Notes: a model not told the origin generated them from the letters alone. Shown: positions 51,190 through 62,855, numbered from the stretch's first letter. The stretch is 64,000 nucleotides of DNA from Bedellia somnulentella (GCA_963576735.1 OY755176.1:13749423-13813422), one strand, 5' to 3'. Numbers and translations: made by a program.

Positions 51190-53655
51190 TTCATTAAACG
51201 CGGTGCGCGGTTGGGGCGCATTGACCAATCGATTGATTGATTAATTTCGCATTGCACGTATGCGCTGCATATCTTCCCGAAAAAAATGGTCGCACTTCGG
51301 TCCTCCACCTCCATGTCAATAACTTAATTTCATCCGTCAACTCAGTGAAAAATGTATACCCCGATTGCAACTACATTGTCGCCGGTGATTTGAACTTGCG
51401 TTGCTTGCGCTGGTCGTCTACCGGAGCTGAACATCTCCGTAGGGAACTTATAGCAGTCCAAGAAGAAGCTACTAATTTAGTCGATGAATTTCAGGCACTT
51501 GAATTTAATCAGTTCAATACTATAACTAACGATAGTGGACACACTCTAGACTTGGTTTTCAGCAATATTGCACTTGAAATTTTACGTTCCCCAGTCCCTC
51601 TTATTAAGGAAGATATAGCTCACCCATCTCTAGAAATTCTGGCTGACGACTTAACATCTAAACCTCTTACTGAAGCTAACTATCCCAGGTACCGATTCTA
51701 TAAGGGCGACTATGACTCAATCTGTAGTTTCCTCAGCAAGATCGACTGGTCTACATGTCTTAAAGTAGGTACAGTAGAAAATGCGATTGAACACTTTTAT
51801 GCCATTATTAATCAATCCGTCAGCGAGCATTTACCCTTAGACACCCGAAGGAAAAATATGTCACATCCTATTTGGTTTAGTAAGGCACTAATTAAGGTAA
51901 ATAGAGACAAAGCCAAATGTCACAAAAATGGAAACAGTATAATAACCCGTTGCATTATTTAGAATTCTCATTGTTGCGCAAAAGGCAAAAGGTACTTCAA
52001 AATGAATGCTTTGAACGGTACGTTAAATCAATGCAAGAAAACATTAAAATTAACCCTAAACAATTGTGGTCGTTTGTTAAATCACATAGGCGTAATTCAG
52101 CTTACCCGCAAACACTGCAATACAATGGCATACAAGATTCAGACGGTCCAAGCATCTGCAAGGGTTTTAACGATTTTTTCTGCTCAGTATTTAGACAGCC
52201 AGCTACAACCTATCCAGACCTACCGCTGGCCCCACCGTTCTGTGATGACAACAATATTATAAGTACAACTCAGTTTCAGCCAGACTCTATACTTAAATTA
52301 CTAAACGCGTTCGATCTAAATGGTGGGGCAGGTAGTGATAAGATCCCACCATATTTTGCTGTATGGTGCGCGAAACAGTTGTGTTATCCGTTGAGCATCC
52401 TTTTCAACAGATCCCTAAAAGAAGGTGCGTATCCGAATGTCTGGAAAAAAGCTCATATCCTCCCAATCCACAAAAAGGGTACTAAAAATAATATTGCACA
52501 TTATAGGCCAATATCCATCCTCAATGTATTTGGAAAATAATTTGAAAAAACTGTGTATAATTGTATTTATCCAATTCTTTCCCGCGGAATACCACCGCAG
52601 CAACATGGATTCCTTAAGAGGCGCTCTACAGTTAGTAATCTGACAGAATTTTTGAACATTGTGCTACGCATGATGGATAAGCGCAGACAGATTGACGTGG
52701 TGTACACAGATTTCGAAAAAGCTTTCGATCGAGTTGACCACGTCATCCTGTTGCGCAAATTAGTTCATCTAGGAATACACAGTGACCTCCACCGGTGGAT
52801 GTGACCAGAACAGGCTGTGGTTGTTGGTGGACATAATTCTGACTTTATTGACATGCCATCGGGGTGCCACAAGGCTCTCATTTGGGTCCTCTACTCTATA
52901 ACGCCTATCTTTACGACATATACACAGTATTCCATGAATGTAAGTTTTTGCTATATGCTGATGATAAAAAGATATTTCTGGGCGTTACCAGTAGCATTGA
53001 CTGCGATAAGATGCAGGCCGACCTCGATCGCCTTGGCATATACTATGAACAGAACAGAATCTCTGTAAACGCAAGTAAATGTGTTCAAATGCCCCAAGCC
53101 TGTTGTATATCAATACGCAATTAATAATCATCCAATCACTCGCGTTGAATCTATCCGAGATCTAGGTGTCATTCTCGACAGCAAATTGACATTCCAAAAG
53201 CATATTAAGAACATCATTGGCCGAGCCTTTCGTAATCTCGGCTTTGTCATTCGGATCTGCAAGCCTTTCAGCGACAGAGGGTGCGTAAAAAATATCTATT
53301 ATGCGTGTGTTAGGAGTATTTTAGAATCTGCATCATGTATCTGGTCTCCGAACTACATTACTATATCCAGCGTATTGAGCGTATTCAGTCCAAATTCTTG
53401 AAACACCTGAATTATAGATCTCATATACAGGTAGATCATATTTTATTTCCTATTTATGGGTTATGTCTGTTACTAAGTTAAGTTTAAGTCTAAGTTTAGC
53501 TAGTTTTAACTGCTAAGTTTTTATTCTTTGTAAGTTTTGTCGGAATTTTCTGCGGATGTCTGTCACTGGCCTTATGTTTGTAATTTGTTAACCATTATGT
53601 TATTTTAAGTTATATGCTGTTGATGTCCCAAATAAAAAAAAAATAAAAAAATATA
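51190..53655 (+). pseudogene. 5'-truncated Jockey/CR1-type LINE, frameshifted
   Basis: Endonuclease C-terminal half (CNYIVAGDLNLRCLRW, HTLDLVFSNI; the SDH motif is weak) at 51237-51650, linker to 51960, then RT in a different frame: GSDKIPPYFAVWCAKQL, HYRPISILNVFGK, VVYTDFEKAFDRVDHVILL, and after further shifts MPQGSHLGPLLYN and the active site LLYADDKKIF, then IRDLGVILDSKLTFQKH. At least five frame breaks or stops (near 51960, 52540, 52803, 52860, 53090). The 3' end is A-rich at about 53630-53655. Confidence 0.85.
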
Positions 53656-53689
53656 TTTACTTGAAATTAAATCAAATTAAGCTAAGGAG

Positions 53690-54400
53690 ACTTATTTTTT
53701 CAAAAAACTGTAACAGTGTTTACCTTCAATGTTATTTCAAAGACATTAGTTTTTGCAGATTATCAATATATAATATCGAAAAGTGTAGGTTTTTTTAAGT
53801 ATATTATCGTGATAATTTCATTTGAAATCACAATTTGCCGTAAAGTGTCGGCTTGGAATAACCCTACCCCATTTCTACCCGTGGGCGATCGTAAGAGGCG
53901 ACTAACGGTATTGGGGCTTAGTATTTTCTAAGATTTTCACGATTGCACATTATAATTGAAACAACTTTTTGATTTTCGATTAAAATTTGACTTTGCGATT
54001 AAAATATCCGAAAATCAAAAAGGTATTGGGGCTTTTAGGGCGATGCGGTTGGAGACCCATCACAAAAAGCCTTTATTTCACCATCTTTTCCCCACGCAAC
54101 TTCCAAAAGTGGCTGAGGAATTTATAATTCCTTGGCTCTGGCTACCCCTTCTAGGGAATTACAGCCGTGAGTATATGTATGTATGTATCACAATTTCGTG
54201 ATATGTTTTGCAATCAGCATTATTTTTATTAAACATTTCGCTTCATCTGCATGTCGCTACGTATGTTGATCAATGACGTTGTTAAGAACAAAGTGGAACT
54301 ACCTTTAAAAATCAAAACTTTACAATTACTCATTTTAAATGAAAAATATTTAAATCAGTTGGTTTATTTTCGTGTTCGCTATCAAAAAAAAAATACATAC
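53690..54400 (-). mobile_element. TIR-MITE family copy, split by RTE-associated SINE
   Basis: Segments 53695-53836 and 54187-54400 are the two parts of a minus-oriented copy (AACTGTAACAGTGTTTACCT; TTCGTGATATGTTTTGCAAT; TTTTCGTGTTCGCTA). They are separated by 53837-54186 and joined by the duplicated ATCACAATTT. The outer ends are degraded. Confidence 0.75.
53837..54186 (+). repeat. RTE-associated SINE with 10-bp target duplication, internally rearranged
   Basis: Perfect ATCACAATTT flanks (53827-53836 and 54187-54196). Head GTAAAGTGTCGGCTTGGAAT at the left and ATTACAGCCGTGAGTATATG plus (GTAT)n at the right. A foreign segment of about 95 bp with a TTTTTGATTTTCG...CGAAAATCAAAAA inverted repeat sits between two occurrences of TATTGGGGCTT. 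Confidence 0.85.
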
Positions 54401-54539
54401 CCAATTAATATCTTCAACTCCTACTAATGATAACTTTATTGTTGTTATTTAGCTGCAATCAAAACATTACTAACATACAGACATACATACATTCATACAT
54501 AAACATTCATACTCACGACTATAAATCTCTTGAAGTGAC

Positions 54540-54690
54540 TAATAAATAAAGGATAAATAAAGAAAAGAAAAATTTCGACACAGGCGAGAATCGAACCCGC
54601 GACCTCGGGTATACGCCCCCGTCGCTCTGGCAACTGAGCTACCGTGTCAACCTCATGTGGGTATTAGTAATAATCCCCACATGCGGTTTT
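54540..54690 (-). repeat. tRNA-derived SINE-like element
   Basis: Bases 54577-54648 on the minus strand keep the acceptor and T arms (GACACGGTAGCTCAGTTGCC; CGGGTTCGATTCTCGCCTG). Flanked by AATAAAGAAAAGAAAAATTTC and by the CCCACATGCGGTTTTCATG block. Anticodon stem disrupted as in the copy at 15930. Confidence 0.7.
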
Positions 54691-55004
54691 CATGAACAAA
54701 ACATTCAAATTATCTCTAGCAATTTTGCAATTTTTTAACCTCAGCAAGTTAATCAATATGAATTTCTCTCACACACACTTATTATATATTCCTTAGGCTA
54801 GTAAATGATCTCGCTTCTTCCGAATATCAGTTGATATCTTTTTTCCAAAGATGTGAGCCGGATTAGCTCCTTGTTAAGTCTAAAGCATCTTCAACACACT
54901 TTTCGGTGAACCAAAATGCAGATTTACCCATTGCGTTTACGAAACAGTACCTTTAATTGGTTTCAAAATCAAAATTACTAGTACATTACACTTTTGGAAC
55001 CACG

Positions 55005-55330
55005 AAAGCTCAGTTGGAAGAACACCCGCATATCATGCAGAGAGGTATAGCTGCAAATCTAGAGTCGAGCGTACACTAAATATTTTTTTCTAGTTATATG
55101 CGTGGTCAATGTACCATGGTTTTTAACGTTAAAGGAAAACATCGTTAGAAAACACAGCTCAGCAATTTGTACTTAATCATATGACAGTATAATCGTAGAT
55201 GACGGCGATAAGCCGTTCTATTGATCTTGTCCCTATCTAGTACATTGATCAAGCTAATCGTGGGTAGTCTGCCTTCTATTAGGGGTTATACGGCGTGAAT
55301 GTTTGACCAGTACCTCTACGATCAGTACCT
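55005..55330 (+). repeat. tRNA-headed SINE, diverged
   Basis: CACGAAAGCTCAGTTGGAAG head, TGCAAATCTAGAGTCGAGCG at the B-box position, AGGAAAACATCGTTAGAAAAC in the body and GGTTATACGGCGTGAATG at the 3' end. Confidence 0.7.
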
Positions 55331-55742
55331 ATGTAAATTTTAAAAAAAGTTGCTTACCTTAAGTCGTCGTCTTAAGACGAAAATAGTAGTTACTTGTATA
55401 ATATAGGTTTTTGCATTGGAAATTTAAAAAAAATAAGTCAATTGAATAATGATGTTTGCCACAAATACATTGACAAAAACGTGACAATTGAGAAATAATA
55501 GATTAGTGAATATTGCAAAATAATTTTGTGAATATTTTTATTTTATCAAACACGTTTATTTTGTTTACAACCATTTCAAATAAGTATGATAACGAAAAAA
55601 AAACGCTGATATGTGCCATCTATGTCGAAATTTCACACACATGTTTTGTACCTACAAAATTTTGTTGTCAAAAGGATAATATATTTTATATTTATCATAT
55701 TCGATTAGCTAGAACGTATGTTGTTTTGAAAATCCTGAATAA

Positions 55743-55778
55743 TATAAAAGGCAAAATAAATAGTCGTATATCATCAGT
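55743..55778 (+). promoter_or_regulatory. Core promoter of Asn-Gln-Gly gene B (TATAAAAG, TCAGT initiator)
   Basis: TATAAAAG at 55743-55750 and initiator TCAGT at 55774-55778 (A at 55776), 33 nt apart. The upstream block TATCATATTCGATTAGCT (55694-55711) is repeated almost exactly before gene C (63841-63857), as is ATTTTATCAAACACGTTT (about 55540) at about 63670. Confidence 0.8.
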
Positions 55779-55795
55779 TTCTATTTCAACTCAAC

Positions 55796-57802
55796 ATGGA
55801 TACGAAGGTAAACAGCTAATTATGCAGAAATTAGATGAGTTATTTAATAACCAAAATATAAATAATCTTCTCAAATTTTAACATTATATTCATGGGATGG
55901 TTATGGTATTTTTTATCCTGAAGTTAACTATTTGAAACCAACTTGCCTACTTATTGACCGAAAGAAACCTCTAGAGGTCCTATAGTGGACTTAAAATATC
56001 AAATATAATTTAAATAATTTAATATACAATTTACAATTAATTTACATAAAATATTTACAAGAGTGAATTTTTTTTTTTTATACAAACATACATATACTCA
56101 CGGCTATAAATCCCTAGAAGAGGTATCCAGAGCTAAGGAATTCGAAATTCCTCAGCCACGTTTGGAAATTTGAGTGGGGAAAAGATAGTAAAATAAAGGT
56201 TGTTGGTGATGGGTCTCCAACCGCATCGCCCAAAAATCCCTTAAAAGCCCCAATACCGTTAGTCGCCTCTTACGTACACCCACCGGAAGAAATGGGGTAG
56301 TGCTATTCTAAGCCGACACTGTACATTTTTATATTACCGAATCCATTTTTTATTGATTTGTGTAAGGAAAAGGAAAAAAAATTGCCCCCAAAAGGATTAA
56401 ATAGGGGAAACAGGTAAATTATTTCTTTTGTGATATATTATAGTAATTAAACATTTATTTTCGTTTTTTGTAGGTAATCGTCTTAATTGTGTCAGCAGCT
56501 TTTTTTGCAGTAGTTTCCGGCACTATTAGATTATCCCCAAAATACAATTGGCAATATGATGAATGGGACTCAAAAAACGACGAATTTCAAGTGAACCAAG
56601 AAAACTTTGAAAACCCAGAAAACCAAGGTTACAGAGTAAAGCAATTCAATCAAGGTGGTGAAGGATACAAAGAAAATTCAAGAAACCAAGATTATCCAAG
56701 AAAACCAAATTACAAAGGAAGTCAAGGTGGCCAAGAAAACCAAAGAAACCAAAATAACCAAGGAAATCAAGGTAGCCAAGGAAACCCAAGAAACCAAAAT
56801 AACCCTGGAAAACAAGGTGGCCAAGGATACCAAGATAACCAAGGCTATCAAGGAAATCCAAGAAACCAAAATAACCCAGGAAATCAAGGTGGCCAAGGAT
56901 ACCAAGACAACCAAGGCTATCAAGGAAATCCAAGAAACCAAAATAACCCAAGAAATCAAGGTGGCCAAGGATACCAAGATAACCAAGGCTATCAAGGAAA
57001 TCCAAGAAACCAAAATTACCCAGGAAATCAAGGTGGCCAAGGATACCAAGACAACCAAGGCTATCAAGGAAATCCAAGAAACCAAAATAACCCAGGAAAT
57101 CAAGGTGGCCAAGGATACCAAGACAACCAAGGCTATCAAGGAAATCCAAGAAACCAAAATAACCCAGGAAATCAAGGTGGCCAAGGATACCAAGACAACC
57201 AAGGCTATCAAGGAAATCCAAGAAACCAAAATAACCCAGGAAATCAAGGTGGCCAAGGATACCAAGACAACCAAGGCTATCAAGGAAATCCAAGAAACCA
57301 AAATAACCCAGGAAATCAAGGTGGCCAAGGATACCAAGACAACCAAGGCTATCAAGGAAATCCAAGAAACCAAAATAACCCAGGAAATCAAGGTGGCCAA
57401 GGATACCAAGACAACCAAGGCTATCAAGGAAATCCAAGAAACCAAAATAATGCAGGAAATCAAGGTGGCCAAGGATACCAAGACAACCAAGGCTACCAAG
57501 AAAATCCAAGAAACCAAATCAATCAAGGCAGCCAAGGAACCCAACAAAACCAAGGGTACCGAGGATCCCAAGGCAACAATGACAACCAAGGACCTCAAGG
57601 AAGCAAAGGACCTCGAGGAGACAAAGGACCCCGAGGAAACAAAGGGCCTCCGGGAAATAAAGGACCTCAAGGAAACCCAGGACCTCAAGGACCTCAAGGA
57701 CCGCAAGAAAATAAAGAAATCATTATCTATACGCCGTATCATAGAAGCCTTCTATCAGAGATTGCACGTTTAGTAGACAGAATAACGGGTAAAATACTAT
57801 AA
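55796..57802 (+). CDS. Asn-Gln-Gly-rich secreted repeat protein B with collagen-like tail
   Basis: Exon 1 (55796-55807) encodes MDTK and ends at a GTAAAC donor; exon 2 (56474-57802) follows a TTTTTTGTAG acceptor in phase 0, giving about 446 residues. Signal peptide KVIVLIVSAAFFAVVSG, then a unique segment LSPKYNWQYDEWDSKN shared in form with gene A. Residues about 75-115 are short NQG repeats, followed by ten near-identical 24-residue repeats (56810-57529), each with GGQGYQDNQGYQGNPRNQ. A collagen-like stretch of 13 uninterrupted GXY triplets (57590-57706), including GPRGDKGPRG, follows. The C-terminus IIIYTPYHRSLLSEIARLVD recalls the Gly-Gln proteins. An earlier in-frame GTG at 56489 is not needed as a start because splicing supplies the ATG. 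Likely secreted and fibre-forming; tissue unknown. Confidence 0.88.
56090..56335 (-). repeat. RTE-associated SINE in intron of gene B
   Basis: Plus-strand ACATACATATACTCACGGCT, AGAGGTATCCAGAGCTAAGG, GCATCGCCCAAAAATCCC and GTAGTGCTATTCTAAGCCGA; a complete minus-oriented copy between the two coding exons. Confidence 0.9.
56810..57529 (+). repeat. Ten tandem 72-bp coding repeats of gene B
   Basis: The unit encodes NQGGQGYQDNQGYQGNPRNQ followed by NNPG. Copies 4 to 8 look almost identical at the DNA level, with small replacements at the edges (NNPR, NYPG, NNAG, INQG), the pattern expected from recent unequal exchange. Confidence 0.92.
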
Positions 57803-58712
57803 ATTGTAATTGCATTATATGCAAATAATATTTTACGATACAATAATCATAAAAAACATAATATTTTTTTCTACTTAACGAAATGCAGTGATACTGACTA
57901 GCAATCTAGCTTTTTGTGTTTCTGGTAAAATACGCGTTAGCTTGTTACCTTTGTTGTTACCTTCCTGCCTATCGAAAATGTATAAGTTTATTTAAAAATG
58001 CATGAAGTATTTTTAAACTTTGTCTGGGAGTGTGTTGTATTATTGCAAAACGAAGATAGAATAAAAGTTATGAAGATAAATATAAATAAATGTTTAAACA
58101 AAAATGTATATTTTTTTAAATTTCAGTTAAGTTTAAAATTTATTTAGCACCAAAAATTAAATACGTCCAATAACTTATTCTTTGCTGTCCGCCTGTTAGT
58201 CTGTTTATATGACCGTCTGTCATCAGGCTATATCTTCTATCATTTTATGAAAATTAATAAACGCGGTAGCGTGTCAAGCAAAGTCAAAGTTGTGACTCAC
58301 TCATAAATCAAAAACTATTTTACATAAACGCATCAAGTTTGGCTCATATATTGAGACTCGTGAGATACAGATGTCTTCTAAATTTCATAAGCTTGTCTCG
58401 TACGGTTGATATTGATGTTAAAAAATCCTCATTTTTATTATGACTGACTGACGACCTTATAGATCAAAACTCTAATCCAGTTCCAGATAACCAAGAGAGT
58501 CAAAATTTGGTATGCAGATAGGGAATTAGATGAACTCAAAGGAATAAATAAAAAACTGGCAATTTATAAATAATTAGATTATATTATGAACGCTTTACAT
58601 AAATATCTAATAAGTTCCTGTACCTAACTAAAAATGTAAGAATCAGTAAGTAATCAAAACTCTTGACAGCCGGTCTTTATGTGGTAGGTATTTGGATTAA
58701 CTTAACAGATAC
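57803..58712. other. 3' flank of gene B, no gene
   Basis: A possible AATAAA is at 58060-58065. The rest is AT-rich; the segment at 58190-58400 (CTGTTAGTCTGTTTATATGA, AAATCAAAAACTATTTTACA) resembles an old dispersed repeat. Confidence 0.4.
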
Positions 58713-60054
58713 TACTCTGTGTAAAAAGTATCGGGAATATGTCAATAAAAAGACCCGCGTATAAGAGGTCGTGTATCAACATACCAACCTACAGTACAGT
58801 ACAGTGCTACCAACGTAGCACTGTACTGATTTAGCGCGCAAAGTTTGAGCGGGATCTGTCATTTAATTTGTTTTAAACTAAATTTTTTGTTGGACATAGT
58901 TTTGAGTCCTCGGCGATTTTTACAATGGCAAATATTGGTGAACAAAGAGTGTGCCTTAAATTTTGTGTTTCGAATGATATTTCATGTGGTGAATCACTAA
59001 AAATGTTGCGAAATACCTACAGCGAATCGTGTATATCAAAAACAAGGGCTTATGAATGGTATAAGGCTTTTAAAGAAGGCCGAGAAGTAGTAGTAGACTT
59101 GCCTCGTTCTGGTAGACCTTCAACCGCTACGACCAAAGAAAACATCGTTAGAATCAAGAAGCTAGTGCTCGAAAATCGACGTATGAGTCTGAGAGAGTTG
59201 GCTTGTGAGGTGAACATATCTTTGAAGTCCGTCCACAACATTCTCATTGACATTTTAGGCATGAAGCGCGTCGCCGCTCGACTAGTTCCAAAAGAGCTCA
59301 ATTTTGTTCAAAAAGCGCAGCGAAAGCATGTCGCTGAAGACATGGTTTCCCGCGCTTCTACGGATCCGACCTTTATGAAACGTATAATAACTGGCTACGA
59401 GACATGGGTTTATGAGTACGACATGCAAACAAGCCAACAGTCTTCAGAATGGCGTCTCAAAAACGAGCCGAAACCCAAAAAACCGCAACAAAGTCGATCC
59501 AAAATCAAGGCGATGCTGACAGTTTTTTTTGACTACCGTGGTGTGGTTCACTTCGAATTCCTTCCAGAGGGAGAAACAGTGAATAAAGAATATTATTTAG
59601 GCGTCATGAAGCGTTTGCGTGAGAGTATCCGCCGAAAACGTCCAGATTTGTGGCAACACAACTCATGGATGCTGCACCATGATTGATAATGCACCATCAC
59701 ACACAGCCATTATAGTGAAAGAGTTTTTAGCGAAAAATTCAACAAAAGTTCTCGACCAAGCACCGTATTCACCTGATATGGCTCTGTCTGACTTTTTTTT
59801 ATTTCCCAAGTTAAAATTACCACTTCGAGGAAAACGTTTTGAGTCGCTAGAAGCCATAAAAGAAAATTTGCTGAATGAGCTAAAGGCCATACCGCAAATA
59901 GCCTATGAAAAATGTTTGGAAGACTGGGTGAAGCGGTGGATATGTTGTATTGCAAGCGATGGGGCCTACTTTGAAGGCGATAAAATAAATTTAGATAAAT
60001 AATTTGTATTTTTTGTTTTATTGACAAATTCCCGGTACTTAGTACACAGAAGTA
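58713..60054 (+). mobile_element. mariner-family transposon, ~1.34 kb, inactive
   Basis: Left end TACTCTGTGTAAAAAGTATC, GGGAATATGTCAATA; reverse complement of right end TACTTCTGTGTACTAAGTAC, CGGGAATTTGTCAATA. The inverted repeats match along about 36 bp with few differences and begin with TA, the mariner target. The length is typical for a complete mariner. Confidence 0.88.
58925..60002 (+). pseudogene. mariner transposase, frameshifted
   Basis: N-terminal helix-turn-helix region (LKMLRNTYSESCISKTRAYE, then WYKAFKEGREVVVDLPRSGRP) and linker are present. The first catalytic block reads TGYETWVYEYD where mariners have GDE, so the Asp is replaced by Tyr. At about 59683-59690 a 4-bp duplication (GATTGAT for GAT) creates a stop and shifts the frame just before DNAPSH. 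Downstream, in the second frame, PYSPDMALSDFFLFPKLK gives the third Asp at D34D-like spacing. Two independent lesions make it inactive. Confidence 0.92.
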
Positions 60055-60589
60055 TATTATACTTTTTAATCTGGAAATAATAAATCGTTCCAAAAAATAA
60101 ATGAATCTCCTACTACATCTGTCCGACTTTTATTCTCAGTCCTTTTTCATCACTTTGTTGGAGAAATAGACTTGATTCGTAATTTATGTGGTAATTTATA
60201 CACTAGCGTGCGCAGTCACGTAAGTGTCTAAAGAAAAATTCATATTTTTCTCGCGGAAACGAATGCAGTTCAAAGACGTCAGACGTCAATGTTGCCAGTT
60301 CCCCGGATCAACGAGTTAGTGCTAGAGGAGAAAAAAATAAGTAACAGGGAATAAATCTATCACTAATGCGAATTAAAAATATGTTTTTCTGTCTTGTGCA
60401 CAAACCTAATGAATAAAATTATAAACTAATTTGTTCCAGTACGAAACACAAACCCGCTCACTTAAAAAGTATATTACTTTTAACTAAATAAAAGAAAATA
60501 TTTAACCTAACCTATGACTTCTAAATATGTGTAAAATACCCTAATCAATAGGTAGTGAACACAGTTTTACAATAGGCCGCTTAAAAAAA
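60055..60589. other. Non-coding interval
   Basis: No gene recognised. Confidence 0.4.
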
Positions 60590-60925
60590 AATAGTGCATT
60601 TTGAACGTAACCGCACGGGTGACGTTGTCCGTCCCGGGATGGAGCGCGTGCACGCGAGCCAGCTTGCACTGCAGCGGCGGCAGGTGGTCGTCGCGCACAA
60701 TAACAACAGTGCCTTCACGATTAGGAGAGCCACGGTCCTGAAGCCACTTTTGACATTGTTGAATTGCGTGAAGATATTCCCTACTCCATCGCTTCCAGAA
60801 ATGTTGGACGGATTGCTGAACTTACCGCCAACGCGTAAGTCTGTCAGGGTTATCGTCGAGCAAGGAAACATCGGGTAACGCCGTAAGCGGTTCACTTATC
60901 AAGAAATGAGTGTAACATAGTTGAA
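60590..60925 (-). pseudogene. BEL/Pao retrotransposon integrase C-terminal fragment
   Basis: The minus strand reads THFLISEPLTALPDVSLLDD, a stop, then in a shifted frame QQSVQHFWKRWSREYLHAIQ, GTVVIVRDDHLPPLQCKLA and RVHALHPGTDNVTRAVT. The order 'HFLIGxPL ... WKRWSxEYL ... DxxPPLxWxLGRV..xHPGxDxxxRV' is characteristic of BEL/Pao integrase C-termini. The remainder of the element is absent. Confidence 0.8.
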
Positions 60926-61944
60926 AGAAAAAAGAATAGAAGTTAATTATTCGAAGCCTCTTATCACAATTCGTATTTCTTCCGATTTTTTTCCCAAGCA
61001 CAGTCATTTACAGAAACATACACAACACAAACCTGGTCCGAGAAACTTCGTGAACATTAAAATACTTTAGATATACATAGTTACCTACTTTCCTACTTAC
61101 AGTTAAAATAAAACATTTTTTTTAAAATAAGTATAACAATAAAACAAAGTATAACAAGAAATTAAATAAAACAACATATTCAAATCTAGTTTAAAAATAA
61201 ATAGTGAATCTGACTCAGCAATATAGCATAGACAAAAAAATAAAACCTCTACCACCGATTTTCTGCCAGAACCTTAAAAATTTATAATTATATATAAAAA
61301 AATAGATACGTACATACTGTATTTGATTACAAAATATTAATAGACATAGGCATACAATATACAAATATCAAATTAAAATATCTAAAACTTAATATATTAA
61401 GAGTCACTTCACAGTTGGGTTGATATGTCTTGTTACTAACAATATGAGCCCTGTAGCTTTAAATTAAGATTTATTTTTATTATATAACATAACATTTATT
61501 CAAGCCTATTTGCTTTGATGCCACATTCGACAAGTACTGTGACAGTAGGTAAGCAAGTTCAAACATGTGTCTACTGTTAGTTTTAAAATTTGTCTTTTTA
61601 AAAGGCCGTGAACGTTACGAGAATTATGTACTTAGCTACAAAAAGTTATGATATCCCATCAATAAATCATCAATCGTAATGAGAGCCGAGTTCAATATTA
61701 TGATAAATGCCTTGGTAGTTGTCTTCAACGACAAAAGAAATGAGATCTAAATGGGTGCCGATTTCAATGGGCAGTGGGGTGGTGGGTCCGTAGCGGTTTC
61801 GGTTGCAGAAGCAAGTGTGAAGTTGCTGTTCACAGCGCCCGTGCTTTTCTGCAGCACTGTCCTATTCATGTACAGTTGAAGGTGGATGTCGGGTATATTT
61901 TGATTCCATAGACAGATCGGCTTTGCTGGTAGCATTAAATAAAA
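60926..61944. other. Non-coding interval
   Basis: AT-rich, no gene. The block at 61680-61935 is GC-richer but has no coherent protein. Confidence 0.4.
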
Positions 61945-62578
61945 AGACTACAAATTCTATTTGCTTTATCAACGATTAAATTTATGTGGGCCTCGAAAAG
62001 CATTTTGCTATCTAGTTGAACGCCTAAATCACGTATATTTGAAACCTCATTCAGGACCGTATTCGCAATTTGGTAATCATATTTTACTTTATTCGTTTTG
62101 CGTCTGAAAGTAATTTAGAAACATTTTTTAGAATTTAACATTAATTTATTGTCTGAACAGTACTTTTCCAATTTTGATATATCAGCTTGTAATAAAAGAC
62201 AGTCATCAGTAGTGTTGATCCTAGCAAAAAGTTTTAGATCATCTGCGAAAAGATTAAAGTTTGCAAATTGAAAACATTTACCTATGTCAAAAATAAAAGC
62301 ATTAAAGAATAGCGGTCCCAAATGTGATCCTTGGGGAACTCCAGAGGTTACAGTGATATAATCCGATTTTTTTCCTCCGACTACAACACATTGCATCCTA
62401 TTCATCAAATATGACTCAACCCATCTCAGTAAATCACCATGAATGCCTGAGCAACGTAATTTTCTCAAGAGCAGTTTATGGGAAACCTTGTCGAATGCTT
62501 TACAGAAATCGGTGTAAATAGCATCCACTTGGCCCCCTGCATCCATTTGTCTAATAATATAATGAAACCTAGAATAAA
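61945..62578 (-). pseudogene. Jockey/CR1-type RT fragment
   Basis: The minus strand encodes VDAIYTDFCKAFDKVSHKLL, GVPQGSHLGPLFFN and the active site as LFADDLKLF (Phe for Tyr, tolerated in LINEs). After a stop at 62115 it continues with VSNIRDLGVQLDSKMLFEAH to about 61945. The 5' side is cut by the SINE insertion at 62587. Confidence 0.85.
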
Positions 62579-62586
62579 AAATAATG

Positions 62587-62847
62587 TACGCTGAGTAGTG
62601 TCGGCTTAGAACGCTGTGTAGTGTCGGCTTAGAATAGCACTACCCCATTTCTTCCGGTGGTGACTAACGGTATTAGGCCTATTATGGGATTTTTGGGCGA
62701 TGCGGTTGGAGACCCATCACCAACAACCTTTATTTTACCATCTTTTCCCCTCCCAACTTTCCAAAAGTGGCTGAGGAATTTCTAATTCCTTAGCTCTGGC
62801 TACCCCTTCTAGGGATTTATAGCCGTGAGTATATGTATGTATGTAAC
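62587..62847 (+). repeat. RTE-associated SINE with duplicated head and 8-bp target duplication
   Basis: AAATAATG flanks it (62579-62586 and 62848-62855). The first 23 bases of the head (GTAGTGTCGGCTTAGAA) occur twice in a row. The 3' end is AGCCGTGAGTATATG followed by (TATG)n. Confidence 0.85.
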
Positions 62848-62855
62848 AAATAATG

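Noticed and set aside
56646..57773. GFLDFLDSLG, Lys-Thr-rich and Leu-Val-rich frames over gene B
   Set aside because: Shadows of the 72-bp repeat in other frames.
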